The notes under the pieces are model-generated. The model saw only the letters and a program-made list of their open reading frames with translations. It did no database searches and was not told the origin of the DNA. A program made the position numbers and the translations under genes. Positions 26,258-38,600 of a DNA stretch of 64,000 nt are shown here, piece by piece (position 1 is the first letter of the stretch; each line of letters begins with the position of its first letter). Location: NCBI GenBank assembly GCA_013397455.1, contig VYZB01000334.1, positions 1-64,000 on the forward strand, in the 5' to 3' direction. The DNA is from Crotophaga sulcirostris (taxonomy: Eukaryota > Chordata > Aves > Cuculiformes > Crotophagidae).

Positions 26258-28377
26258 CGCATCAAAATAAATTTTTTTGTGTTAAAAAATCCCAAGAAAA
26301 CCCAACCCATGCTCAGAAATTGTTTACAGAAAAAGGATATTAAAATTAGAGGACAGTTTCTCAAATGTTATGAAATGCCAGAATTGTTTCTCCAAGCAGC
26401 CATAACTTATGTGCACACACATTATGATCGATAGAGGTGCTCTTTAACAGTCATAACCACCATCTTTTCCACATGACAAGTACTTCTTTGGTTGAGCAGA
26501 ACAGATGCATTTCACAGACAGAAAAAGAGGCAAAGATTTTGGTGCCTCTCAGCTTTTGCAGACATTGGAAACTGTTATGAGCAAAGCAGGGAACATACGC
26601 TTTGTATTTAAGAAAGAAACACTGCTCTGTAAAACTGTGTTTTGGGCTTTTCTCTACTCTAGAGGATGTCTACACTTTTCTGGAAGCAGCCACACTTTTG
26701 CATTTCTTCTCTTTCTGTGAAGCAGGCTTAACTGAGCTTTGAATGGGACAGTCAGGGTTAATGTGTCATACATCTGAACTGTTAAGTCTGATGACAGGCA
26801 AGATAAACAGGCTCAGATACACTTGTCATAGTTGACTACATTAATGTTCCAGACTTTTTCTACAGTGGATAGTCTTACAAGGAAATAGACCCTAAAGCTT
26901 GTGTTGGTTTGGTTTCTGCTACAATTAAAAAGTTCAAAAGAAGGAAAATATTTTCTTACTTTCCTACAATACCTAGAATATTGACACTACAAGAAACTAT
27001 AAATAGATATTTAATATTTAGAAGATGAAAACTGAACATTCATTTGATCTGTAAGCAATGATAATAATTCATATTTGGAATAATACTAACTAAACATTTC
27101 TGAGATGTTATAATGTTTTATTTTAAGTATTTAGAGACTAGGACAATAGACTATTAACAAGTCTGCTGAATCCAAAGAATGGGAAGTGATCGCAGAGCTA
27201 GGTTTATAATCCCAGGATAGTGTGCCCAGTCTCACATTATATACACAATGCCATGTGACCCTCTGCTTGAATGTTCTAACAAGACTCAGTAACCACAGCA
27301 CTTATTTGCCTGTTATTATTTTACGTGAGAGTTGGATTTTTATATTTCGTTAATGCACATACCTTCTCTTTAAGCTGAGAAGCTCATTCCCTAGAGCTAC
27401 ACAATTGTTGCACCCCAAAATCAGTCAGCAATCATGCTTGTATTTCAACAGAGCAAAACATGCATAACTGCAGTTCATTTTTGTTTTCCATAGTGATCTC
27501 ATAGTGACAACACTGTGATGTCAGACATTGATTTTAAAAAGAAAGTATCATTTTTAATACTAATTTAAGTAATCCTCACTAGATTATTTATTTAATCAAA
27601 AAAATCTTTATCATTCACCTTGTAAAATTTAGAGGTACCCAAAGTTCACCTCCAAGTATGTTTGTCAAGTCACTTGAATTTGTTTCCTCCTCAAAACCAT
27701 TTATGCATGGATAATTAATGATTACGTTATAATTTCATACTCTACTGAAATAAATGAATGGAGCAGAAACAGGTTTTATAGAAATGCTTCGTGATCCTCA
27801 CTGTGAGATTTTTACTCAGAGGAGTGAGTCACAAGCTACCAGCTTAAGCAGTGCTATATTAGTCTTTTTACAGAAAAGCTAAACTTTTCTTTTTGCAGTT
27901 ACAAATAAGAAAATTAATTATGCAGAAAATGTTATTTTTGTGGTAGTAATTTTATTTTCCACACTATTAAAAGTATTTTTGAACCACATCACATTTTATT
28001 CTAAATGGGATGCTGATGGTTTTTATTATTCATTGCATGAATGTGCATTAATATTTGAGTGTCATTATTTTACAGGCAGTAAAGCTCCAGAAAAGATAAA
28101 AAACCTTCAAATTAGTACTAAAATCTCTCATGTAACTATGTAATCATGTAACTATGTCAGGATGGGTATGAAATTAATTAAGATGTTTGATAGAGAAATA
28201 CTAAGAAATTAATTTGCCACTGCTGGCAAACAGCACACAGAAGAGGGCTTTGCTAGAGAAAGTCATTATTTCTTACTTTTTCAAATGGTTAATAATAGAC
28301 AAACCACAATGGTGTTCCTATTAAAGAAGTCAGAAATTAGACAGTAATTTATAATATTGTATATGACCTGCATTATC
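26258..28377. other. Unique AT-rich DNA, likely PDE4D intron
   Basis: No gene or clear repeat is visible, apart from a small direct duplication at 28128-28156 (TCATGTAACTATG twice, three bases apart). Confidence 0.55.
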
Positions 28378-29066
28378 ATGGAATGGTCACAGTTGGAGGG
28401 GGCCTCTGGAGATCATGTAGTCCAAACCCCCTGCTAAAGCAAGGCTACCTAGAGCAAGTTGCACAGGAGCACATCCAGGCAGGTTTTGAATATCTCCAAA
28501 GATGGACACTCCACAACCTCTCTGGGCAGCCTGTTCCAGGGTACCGTCACCTTCACAGGAAAGTTCTTTCTCATGTTCAGATGGAACTACCTGTGCTCCA
28601 GTTTGTACCCCTCGCCTCTTGAGCATGACTGGAAAGAGTATGGCCCCATTCTCCTGACACCTGCCCTTTAGATACTTATAAGCACTGATAAGATCCCCTC
28701 TCAGTCTTCCCTTTTCCTCATAAGAGATGCTCCAGTCCTCTGATCATTTTCGTGGTCTTCCACTGGACTCTCTCCAGTAGCTCCTTGTCTTTCTTGAACT
28801 GCGGAGCCCAGAACTAGACACAGTATTCCAGATGGGTCCTCACTAGGGCAAAGTAGAGGAGGAGGAGAACCTCCCTCAACCTGCTGGCCACACTCTTCTT
28901 AATGCACCCCTATACCTATGAGGATGTTATGGGAGGTAGTGTCAAAACCTTGCTGAAGTTAAGGTAGACAACATCCACTGCTCTCCCCTCATCCATATCC
29001 ATTCAGTCATGCCGTCATGGAAGGCTAACAGATTGGTCAAGTAGGATTTCCCCTCATAACCCATTG
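28378..29066 (-). mobile_element. CR1 LINE, minus strand, 3' region
   Basis: The plus strand shows the complement of a CR1 3' end: GGAATGGTCACAGTTGGAGG, TAGTCCAAACCCCCTGCTAA, then reversed ORF2 C-terminal and 3' UTR segments (about 28500-28850). After these comes a segment resembling 'TGTCAAAACCTTGCTGAAGT' and AGGTAGACAACATCCACTGC (about 28940-28985), which belongs to the reverse-transcriptase-proximal part in related avian CR1 copies. A deletion near 28915 joins the two blocks. No intact frame remains. It has the same orientation as PDE4D. Confidence 0.88.
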
Positions 29067-32000
29067 GTAAACATACTGAGGCATCATCAGTCTTCAAAAA
29101 GACAAAAAGTGACTCAGACACTTTTAGTGGCTTTCAATCAGATGACTTTCATGTAAGCCCTAACATTACAATACCTGCTTTTCTCCATCCCTTCTAAGCC
29201 TCAAATCTAAACGTTGTTGACAAGGCATTACTACTAGCTTTTGCACCTTACTCTCAGTCATGTAACTTCACGTGCATTCAAATGCTCCAAAACTAGCAGG
29301 CCTGCTACTTCTCAAATTCCAACTACTGTTGTTCAGGAAACACTTACCTTAATGTCTGCAAAATATTTAAGCAGGATATTTCTTTGCAATATACTCTAAT
29401 GCTCACAGTAAAACTGGATGCTTCCACTTTATAATTATTATATGGATGGAATTAATTATGCAAAAATCATTCAGATTAGTTTCCTTTGCAGAATTGATAT
29501 AATGATCTAAGTCTAGTCCAAAGTCTAAACATCCTTAAAAGAATTAAATTACATTTTATGTTACTACTTTCTTTTACGAATAAAGACTATCAAAGAAAAA
29601 AGTAAATTATCTATTGGTAACTAAGTGATCCTTCTACTGAATTATTTTTCTTTCACCATTATTTACACTAATGTCTGGAAGAGCTTTAGTCTTTTATGAT
29701 GTAGGCTTCATGAACTTTCCAATCAAGTTCTTACATAAGTTTCCATATGCCATGCGATTTATTAGTAAAGACATAATCACCTTTATAATATTAGATTTCC
29801 ATTTTAAAGTCAGTATTTTTTGTCTTCTTTATAACTCACTCTATGACAACTAAAGCATAATCTTCTATTACCAAAAGGGTGCAGATGGAAACAGCAACTG
29901 TTGAACAGTTCCAGCCCATAGCACAAGCTTATATCCAAAAAACAGTACAAAACAACTTCACTTCATGTTTTTATCTGCCCTTACCTTCTCTATGTACTTT
30001 AACAAAGATGTTTCATTCTCTGCATTCAAATAATTGGTAGCATTTTATTCCTTTTCTTTTTTCTTCATTGATGATGGTCTTTGCAGTCTGGACATGCAAG
30101 TCAGAGATTGTATAAAGGCACAAGACACATTTTTTTTACTATATAAGGTGTGTCTAGAGCAACTTTGTAATTAAATGCAGCATGTACTCTGCAGAACTAG
30201 AAAGCTCTGAGAATATACAGAGAAGGAAAGATAGAGGCTTTCCTTCTTGGACTCAGCTAATATTTTACTTCTATTCCCCACAACATGTAAAATAAGTTCC
30301 ACATCAGAAAAAGAGTTACTCCGGCTTTGGGTATCAATGGCATTTGCAGTAAATGTTCCAGAGACTGAAGAGGTTGTGCAAAACCTTTTCAATGCTGTCT
30401 ATACAGAGTTTACTTTAATTTACAAATTAAAAATTCTTAGTAATGGATCTCGTTTCTTAACAAGTCATTGAATATTAAACTATTTTTGACATTTGTAAAA
30501 GATTTTATTTAAAAAAAAATACTTTTAGTGATGCACTTCCAAAGGTTCATAAGGCACGTCCTTTAAATTGATCAGAACTGAGATCAAGTTCTACATTCTA
30601 ATATAACCTCTGAAGGGAGCACAGACTAAGTCATCCTCTGAGAACCCTTATAATTAAAAAACCCCACAACTGTTAAATGAAATTCAGGACAATGACATAG
30701 CAGATCTTTTGTACTATGGAGAAAAAGGGAGTTGGAACAACTCATCCAAAAACTAATTCTGAAGAAAAGATTTATATTTGTGAAAACACATTTTCAATTT
30801 TTTGTGGTATATATTTACTTTATAGGAACACTGACAAATTGTATTCTTGGGAAGCACATTCCTTTAGTGACTGTTAGTTTACAAGACAGATTAAGAGATT
30901 CTAGTATAGGTCATAGAAAAGATTAAAGTAGTGTAGCAACAAAATCTGGTGAATATACAAGATTATTACCAGCAAAATATTTGGTTTTCTTTACAGAAGA
31001 ACTTCCACATAATACAGTATAGGATATGGAGGTTCTGGAAGAATGGTTGATAAGTCACTGATGTTCCTAGGTGGAATAATGAGTATCAGGCCACCATTAT
31101 GAAGAGGCAGTAGTGTGTACGATAGTGTTTTGAGGAGTGTCTCATTAAAGTCTATCAAGATCACACTGAGATCTTTAAAAAGGGTAGGCTTCCAGGTTGG
31201 AGAAAAAACCCATAGAACAAATCAGAAAATAAAATTAATAATGTAAATGGAGAAAACAGAGAATAATTTGCAGATACGGCCACTGAGTTTACCATGAATT
31301 TGCTATAAGAGTAGAGGTGGCTTAAATGAAAAAAGTATATATTTAGAAGAGTAGTAATGGCAGAACCTTTTTTTAGGTCATGATATGTAACTCACATATA
31401 ATACATGATAATATAATTATAATGCAGGTATAATATAATATATTTATTACTCTGAGTAGCATCTCATAGCTCAGTAGAACTCCCACCTGTGCAGCTTCTA
31501 GGTGAGATGACACAAGGCCTTCCTTGCTCTTGGCAGTTACTCCGGAGACAGGGGGGTGAGAAACTCTTAAGTATTTCAAATTAAATATTTCAGCCACAAT
31601 AAACAAGTATTTTCCAATATTTTATTAGAAAATTCCTCACAACCTATATCTGGCAGTTCATGCCTAAAAATCTTTCTGTTGAGATGGCTTTTACACACTG
31701 AAAGATGCAGTCCAGTCTTGAACTCAGCATGCCTCATCCTTTGTGTTACTTTTAAAATTGCTAACAATAATCATATTATGGGATTTAATTTTTCTAATAG
31801 CCTGTTTCCTGGCCCCCCAACATCTGTTTTAATATTGTTTCACTTGGCAAGCTATTACTGATGAAAGGTCAAAAGCTCAGTGTTGTCACAGCTGCTTCCA
31901 CACTAGCGACACCAGATATCATAAACTGTTCTGTGACTACAGCAGCAACAACTCCTCCTCTGATACACGTACCTCATACAGTCAGCACAGACAAATACAG

Positions 32001-35000
32001 TCCACCTACAAGAGAACCACATGGAGGTCTCCAAACTGTGACTATCACAATAAATAAGAAATATTTCAAGTACACTATTGTTCTTAGATCATAGTTTCAT
32101 TGCTGGAGTACCTACCTTAGTACTCTCTCACGTATGTTGCATTCCTTGGAGATGAGTGATACATACACTGTTGGTTTTAAGTTTAAAATATTTCTTCTGC
32201 AGTGATTTTTTTTTATGTGGGAAATAAAGCTCATTTTGCAGTCAGTTCTTAGGCCTTTTAATGATTTTGTTGTTGTTGTTATTTTGCTGGATTTCCAGAT
32301 TTAATTATTTGGTCTAATCTATTTCCTGTGACAGCATGCATTTATACAAGTCATTATTTTTCCTTTTGATTGTGTAACGTGCTACATGCTAGGATTGCAA
32401 GACTATTTCCTAAAGGTTTGACAGTGAGGAGAGCTACAACTATAATCTCGTGGCCAAAGATCAAAAATTGGTTGGGCATAAGTGAAAGGACAGGTCTGGT
32501 AGTGTATCCCATCACAACAGCGTGACCACACTCTACTGCAGAAACAGTCCCAGCTAGAGACCAATTCTAAGACTAGCCATTTTCCTTAGAGCAGGACAAA
32601 AATAAATCCTCTACTAGCAAACATTTTGCTGCACTTCTATATGAGTCAGAAGGCTACCAGTATTATTCTTCTTGACACAGTAAAATCAGTTCCAATGAAC
32701 AATTGCTCCTTATGGGACTGGCTGCTTGACAGATAGACACTGAGACCCCCCTCTCACTTTTCTTTCTCACTTACATGTTAACTTACCTGTTGTTGGAATG
32801 AACTCTTGCAAGTTTTAAGCTCGGTGTTCTCCTGGATCAGTGGAAAGATCATACTTGGCACTTGGCAAAACAGAAATGTAAGCCCCCCAAAAATTTAAGA
32901 GATAAAGAAGAAACATCACAAGAGAAAATAAATGAAGCAGTACCTACAAATCGCAAAGAAGATTAAGCTCCTCAAGAATGTATGAATTGAAAAGCCATCT
33001 AGCTGCTAGACTATGCTAAAGAAATTCTAAGAATATCTATTCCAATAACAAATAAATCTATTGAGAGATACGAATTACTATAAGAATTCTAGAAAGAAAA
33101 GAAACTTCTGAAGCTTTTATAACATAGTCAAAACTTTGAGGTTATGTATATACAACTACACAATACCTATGAAACCCTTAATTCAAGGCCAAGGTAGAGT
33201 GGAGTCTTGAAATTCAAAACAGATAAGGGCTACCATTCAATGCAATTTCAGTTTGCATAAAACATTAAAAATGTGTCAAGCTGCAGAATAAACAGACAGG
33301 ACTGCATGGGCTGGGGGAAGAACAAATAACCTGTTTCAGCAAGCCACAAATAAAATACTAATATACACATGAAAAATGAAAGTGACGATAGCAAACTTGC
33401 ACAGTACGATAAGAATGATCCAACAAGAAGAAATGTGGAAGACTGCTTGAATATTGTGAATTAAATTATTTCCTGCAAATTATTTATTCATCTGTTATGA
33501 ATATCTTTACATTATAGTTGGAGATGATCAAATACTATTTGAGAAAAGGAGTAAGGTAACCCATTCTAAAAAGTCTAAAACCAATGGAAGAGAGTCCGCT
33601 GTAATATGCCAGTGTTACCTTGACTAAAACCTAATGCAATATTTGGTCAACATATTTAGAAAGAGTAAAAATGTAGCTGAGAAAACGTAAGGTAGAAGAA
33701 ACAGTGATATTTTCTTAACTGAACAAAAACAAATAAGGTCACATATGCAAATATGAAATTTATCTTAAACTTTACATTTTCTTTAATAGTTTCAAAAGGA
33801 TGTTATTGTTAATTAATTTTTATTGCATCTATAACATGATTAAACACTGTCTTTAATCTCATGAGTACGTGTCTAATTAAATTGGGAAAATATGCTGCAA
33901 TTTGTCTTCTCTTTGACATATTCTTCCGTAACAATTTTTTTTTCCACAGACGTTTGAACTACTCTGCACAACTCTCTAGAAGATTTCAGCTGTTAGCACA
34001 GAGTATAAATACACAGACCATGAATACTATCCTATGAATCCTACAGTTTAATAACTTCAGCATAAATATGCTGAACCAGGCAGTGTAGAACCACACCACA
34101 TTAATGATGTTGCTCTTCTACAATCAACCAGTAACTAGCACTTGAGGTTTTGTTACTTTTTACAATTAGTGCTAAAAGCTCATGAAAATATATTGAGCAA
34201 TAGAAATAAACACAGATCTCAGTGTAACAGTACCCTTATGTCAGTTACATTCCTGAAACTCAAAATGGCACACCTTGCCCATATCTATCTAAACTATTTC
34301 TAAGGCATCTATCGTTTTCATACTTGAATGCCAAAGTCAATGTAAGACTATTTACTATGGGTGGGGACAAAGGCTGGCTACATTCAGATGAAAGTACTCT
34401 GTATACCTGAGCACATACTTATATTATTCCTGTCAGTAATTATATTAGATGGTTAAGTCTGGGGGGACATGTTTAAAAAAAAAAAAAAAGTCTAAAGAAC
34501 AAAAAAGTAAAAACACTGAATATCAGGAAGTACTAAATGAACCTCAGAAGAGCTGGAGAGGGGACAGATCTCAAAGGGGAAAACTGAAAATGGACCAATG
34601 AATAACAAGCCCACTTTATATAATGAAATAAAATGACATGTATCACTACTTGCTGTATCTGAACACATAAAAATAACTTACAAAGGCAGAAAATATTAAG
34701 TTCAAGGTTATATAAAACAAAAAAAAAATGACTGTTTGAACATTTTGTGTTCACCAAGGAGTATTAAAGCAGCAAATATTAAAAGTCAAAGAAATCAAGC
34801 ATATGCATGCCATGACTTCTTACTTCCAAGTAAATAGGTTAGCTGCTATGTTGCACTGACCTTACTATCCCGCTCCAAATATTTATGCTTCTTGCTTCTC
34901 CTCCCTTTCCTACAGGAAGGAATTTTTCTTGGAAAATAAAGGAAAGATGACTTCCCACATGAGTTACGAAAGCTATATGATTTCAAGTATCTAAACATCC

Positions 35001-37906
35001 TTCGACAGACTTTTGGACATGTCTCATATACACTGTCTGTTCACACAGCTGGAGAACCAACAGTCTCCTTCCCTGTAACTCAAGGTCCACTCTTCTTGCA
35101 AAACTCAGTATGTATGATCCCACCCTAATGACCTCTCCTGCCAAACTGCACTGAAGTTAACAGGCAGCCTGGAAAAGGCCTGTGAAGAGCCATCCAAGAC
35201 AATCCAGAAACTGAGTTTGTCAAACACATACCAGAGGACTAGTTTCTCTTTTCTGTGTCCAGTTGCAATACACACTGCTTCATAATTTTATTGACCAGAT
35301 CTTAAAGTGTTATGATAATTTTCACAGTAAAACTATATGACGCAGATTTCTGAGAAACTTTAATTGGTTTTGGCTAGTAGATTTCCTGGCCACGAAGCTT
35401 TGAAACAGTGTTTTATTTTCAGTTTCTATGGTTGTTTCCTATAGACTGTAGATTGGCATTGTCCATAGACTGAGAGTGATCCAGGCTAAAAGTTCAAGAT
35501 TACTTAAGCAGTTTTAATTTCACAGTTATAGGCAAGACTAGCCATTGCACTCTCTGAAGCTATAGGTTATTCAGATTGTTCCCCACAAAAATGAAGACCC
35601 CATGCATCTCTACTACTTAAACTCTTTTCTTTCAAGTTAATCTTAATGCTGGTTTTTTTCCTGTCTAAAATCCTAGAATTATTATTAGTAGTAGTATTTT
35701 TCAAGTGTTAGAATTAATTCAGAATTACAGCTGGGGAAGGATAAAGAAAAAATGGAAGGAGAGAAGGACTCAAAGTGTCTGAGGTTAATGGCTAGTGATG
35801 AACTCTGAGCTGAAAGAAATATTGGCAAATTTTCCATTACACTCTGGTAAGTAGAATTGTCACCACATTTCTGAACACAGTGCATGAAAACTTCCTTCTA
35901 ATATAAAAAAAAATAAAAAAACTATTAAGTTGTGCCTTCCTGAGCACAACTGATACAGAGAAAACAGATTTAAATAAATGATTCCATTCATTTCTTAAGC
36001 ACTTCCTAGTAAATGGGTCAGTTTGTGTGCAATTTTCATAATCATTTTTATGCAAGACATGGTTTTCAGAACACACAATTTTCCAACTTCCCTAGAAAGA
36101 ACCATAAAACTTCTTAAAGAGGTCTTAAAGGTTTACATACTACATCACAATCTTTAATCACAAGTAGTTAACATGCCTTTTACATAATATACCATCACTT
36201 TGCTGTGTAAATGGACACAAGTGAACATTGCATCCTGCATACCTGATCACATAACAAAAAAAAGAGGCATTTTGACAGGTCACAACCAGGCCATTTACGC
36301 AGTCTTTACAAGCCCATATGACTAAAAATGACATCTCAATTATTCATGTGAAAGGATAATAGTCACACAATAAAGAAAATGCATTTTGATGTCAACAGTT
36401 CTACATCTCAGGACGTTACAGGGGGAGAGCTTTATGAAAGAAAGAAGGAAGAACCGCATGTTCATGTTGCCCAAACCTGCTTATTCACATCATATCTGTC
36501 CTTCTTAATATTCTTCCTTTCTCTATCTTATTAAATGGTCTATAATAACTGTCATAACACACACATAACCAGACATAATTTCACTCTATAAACTTTCCCA
36601 AATTCTTATTTATTTTCTTCTTACGTTGTAAAACAGCTCTGCCTGAATATTTTTCTATATCCTGCATGTTCATATGCATAGAGCCTTTTACAAATTATTT
36701 AATGCAGATGGGATTTATGTATAATTGTTAAAGCAAATTGAAATATCCTGATTTCATTCAGTTTTCTCTGTATGCATGCAATTTCTGACCAGATACACTG
36801 CTTTCAAAACAAATAATCATTAACTGTAAAGGCATACTTGGTTTTCTTCATCCTTTTCAAGAGTAAAAATATTATTTTATCAAAGGAGTATTTTAGCTAC
36901 ACAAATACATACAAAGTAAAGATTTAGGCACACATGCATACAATGTGCAATGCGCACAGCAGTCACACAGTATTGCTATAAATCTAATTTCAGAAAAATG
37001 AATGTAAACTTGAATATGCTGCTTAAAATGCATGACATGATTTCTCTGGAAGTATTTCATTGCCCTCCTTTCTATACATTACATTTATTAGAAAAATAAT
37101 GGAGGGAAAGAACTCATGAGAAAAAAAGAACACATCAAGATCTCAGGACCACCAAAGCAAGGAGAGATATATTATTGAGTTACAATAATCTCATATGTAA
37201 CATTTTTACAAAGAATAAATTAAGCAATGAAATTATGCTGCTATTTTACAGAGGATAAATGCAACACAATTAATAACTTTTATAGATTTGATCAAAAACA
37301 CATCCAAGAAATGATCGAGTTACAAAAAAAGTAGTACTAATGAATCATTTAATAAGGGGTTCCTTTTATGTCCTTCCTGTTTATTCTAGCAACTGCTTTA
37401 ATAAAAATCTGTTCCTTATATAACACCTACTCCCACAAATCTTCTCTATCATGTTCTTCTTAATTTGAGTGCTGTTAAAATGTATGTTATTCTGCTTATG
37501 GGTGGAGAGGTCATAAATTGTCAATACATAAATAAAATTAATATACTTAAAAGATACATTAAAAAAAAAAGCCTACTCACTCTGGCCTGAACAGCACAGA
37601 ATGAGATAAGTACTTTTCCTTCCTTTCCAGTTTTTATTTCTGGGGGAGAGGAAGAAACAAATTATCGTCAGAGGAAATGAACTGGCTTTTGTGCAAGCAA
37701 ATATATGCTTTCTTACTTTATATAAATTACTATTTTAAGCCTCAGATCTGAAGTTAACTTGAGTCATAAATTAGAACTGTCTTTTTCAACCAGAGAGGTT
37801 CATGCAGAGATCAAACTAGCAAATATAAGCACTGATATTGAGGAAATAAATGCTCTACCAAAAAAAAGTTAATCTGACATTTCATGACAACTCACTCAGT
37901 GCGTAC
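29067..37906. other. Unique AT-rich DNA, first intron downstream of the PDE4D5 exon
   Basis: No further exon or recognisable mobile element is visible between the CR1 at 28-29 kb and the D5 donor. A-rich tracts occur at 34474-34489. The stretch 36260-36410 is low in simple sequence and could be constrained, but nothing in it can be named. Confidence 0.5.
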
Positions 37907-37908
37907 CA
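37901..37908 (-). other. PDE4D: Splice donor of the PDE4D5 exon
   Basis: On the minus strand the coding frame runs through GCA CAT ACA TG and then GTACGC. Using the GT at 37906-37905 leaves a two-base phase (TG). That fits joining to the shared long-form exon whose first base completes a Cys codon. Without splicing the frame would continue Trp-Tyr-Ala and stop ten codons past Thr89, so the protein comparison favours this donor. Confidence 0.85.
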
Positions 37909-38175
37909 TGTATGTGCCACAGTGAAGCGCCGCTGTTTCGGTATGTTGCTATTTAAAAGCATCCTGCGCAACAGTCTTGGAGAGTTTCGAGGAGAAATAA
38001 CTGGAGATAGCCGGGGAGAAGCAGATGAAGATTTCCTAGATTTCCTGGACTTTTCACTTTGCAACAGGTTTTCCCTCAGAGTCTTCACGAGATCTTCATT
38101 TAACCATGGATTTTGACTATGTGTATTATCCACTTCAGGAACTGCCAAAGTGTCTGGACTTGTCAGCTGAGCCAT
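37907..38175 (-). CDS. PDE4D: PDE4D isoform 5 (PDE4D5) unique first coding exon, cAMP-specific 3',5'-cyclic phosphodiesterase 4D
   Basis: This exon encodes the N-terminus unique to long isoform PDE4D5, an enzyme that hydrolyses cAMP to 5'-AMP; the unique region targets it to scaffolds such as RACK1 and beta-arrestin. Seen: 89 residues starting MAQLTSPDT. Residues 22-33 carry Asn22, Pro23, Trp24, Asn26, Leu29, Val30 and Leu33, matching the published RACK1-interaction (RAID1) positions. A basic Ser/Lys/Arg stretch follows (about 42-51), then four Ser-Pro pairs (53, 57, 61, 65) and an Arg-rich tail ending FTVAHT. The start is AACATGG (A at -3, G at +4), with an in-frame TAA six codons upstream. 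The exon ends in TG followed by donor GTACGC; the split codon would give Cys, as in mammalian PDE4D5. The protein is two residues longer than the human unique region as I remember it. UCR1, UCR2 and the catalytic domain lie outside the window to the left. The D5 assignment is by recognition of the protein, not a database search. Confidence 0.95.
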
Positions 38176-38600
38176 GTTTCTCAAGTAAGTTTGTTATGAA
38201 GGTCTAATACAATCCAATACTGGCTTAACTGCTTAAAATATTTCCTTTCTAAATCAGTTCTCAAGAACTGTGCAGAGCTCCAACTCTTGTTCAGCCTATT
38301 CTGTTTCCAACATGGTGTCGCCTGCTCACAACGTCTCTCTGTAGATAATGATCTACAAACTAAAAAGCCAGCTAACTCCTCCACAGTAACCTATTAAACA
38401 TTACCACTCCTCTCACAGCCCTGCTGCCAAAGATCACTTATTAGCTACCATAGCCAGTGAGCACAGGAGGAAGAAACTGCTTTAGCACAACCTTTGTCGG
38501 AGCTGTAAAGCTGCCTGTTAAACTATTGGAGCTAATGTGCTGCAGCTGCTTGAGTGACTTCTGGTTATGTACATAAAAAGTGCTGGAGGAGGGCTTAAAT
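38176..38600 (-). promoter_or_regulatory. PDE4D: Probable 5' leader and proximal promoter of PDE4D5
   Basis: Each PDE4D long form is made from its own promoter and first exon, so the DNA just right of the start codon should hold the D5 leader and promoter. Seen on the minus strand: a TATA-like TATTTAAG near 38594-38601, about 420 bases upstream of the ATG; a CAGCTG E-box near 38543; an AP-1/CRE-like TGAGTGAC near 38551; and two short upstream ORFs in the leader. The start site cannot be fixed from sequence alone and no canonical CRE (TGACGTCA) is visible, so the extent is a guess. Confidence 0.4.
38296..38313 (-). other. Upstream ORF of five codons in the PDE4D5 leader
   Basis: On the minus strand ACCATGT begins a reading frame of five codons (Met-Leu-Glu-Thr-Glu) ending in TAG, 120 bases before the PDE4D5 start codon. 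The context has A at -3. A second short frame, Met-Phe-Asn-Arg onward to TAG, starts about 90 bases further upstream. Both matter only if the transcript begins upstream of them, which is not shown here. Confidence 0.45.

Noticed and set aside
37850..38116. 88-codon plus-strand frame over the PDE4D5 exon
   Set aside because: It is the antisense shadow of the conserved minus-strand coding exon.
38181..38384. 67-codon minus-strand frame directly upstream of the PDE4D5 start
   Set aside because: It opens with GTG, not ATG, lies in the leader and is interrupted before the start codon; it shows no protein resemblance.
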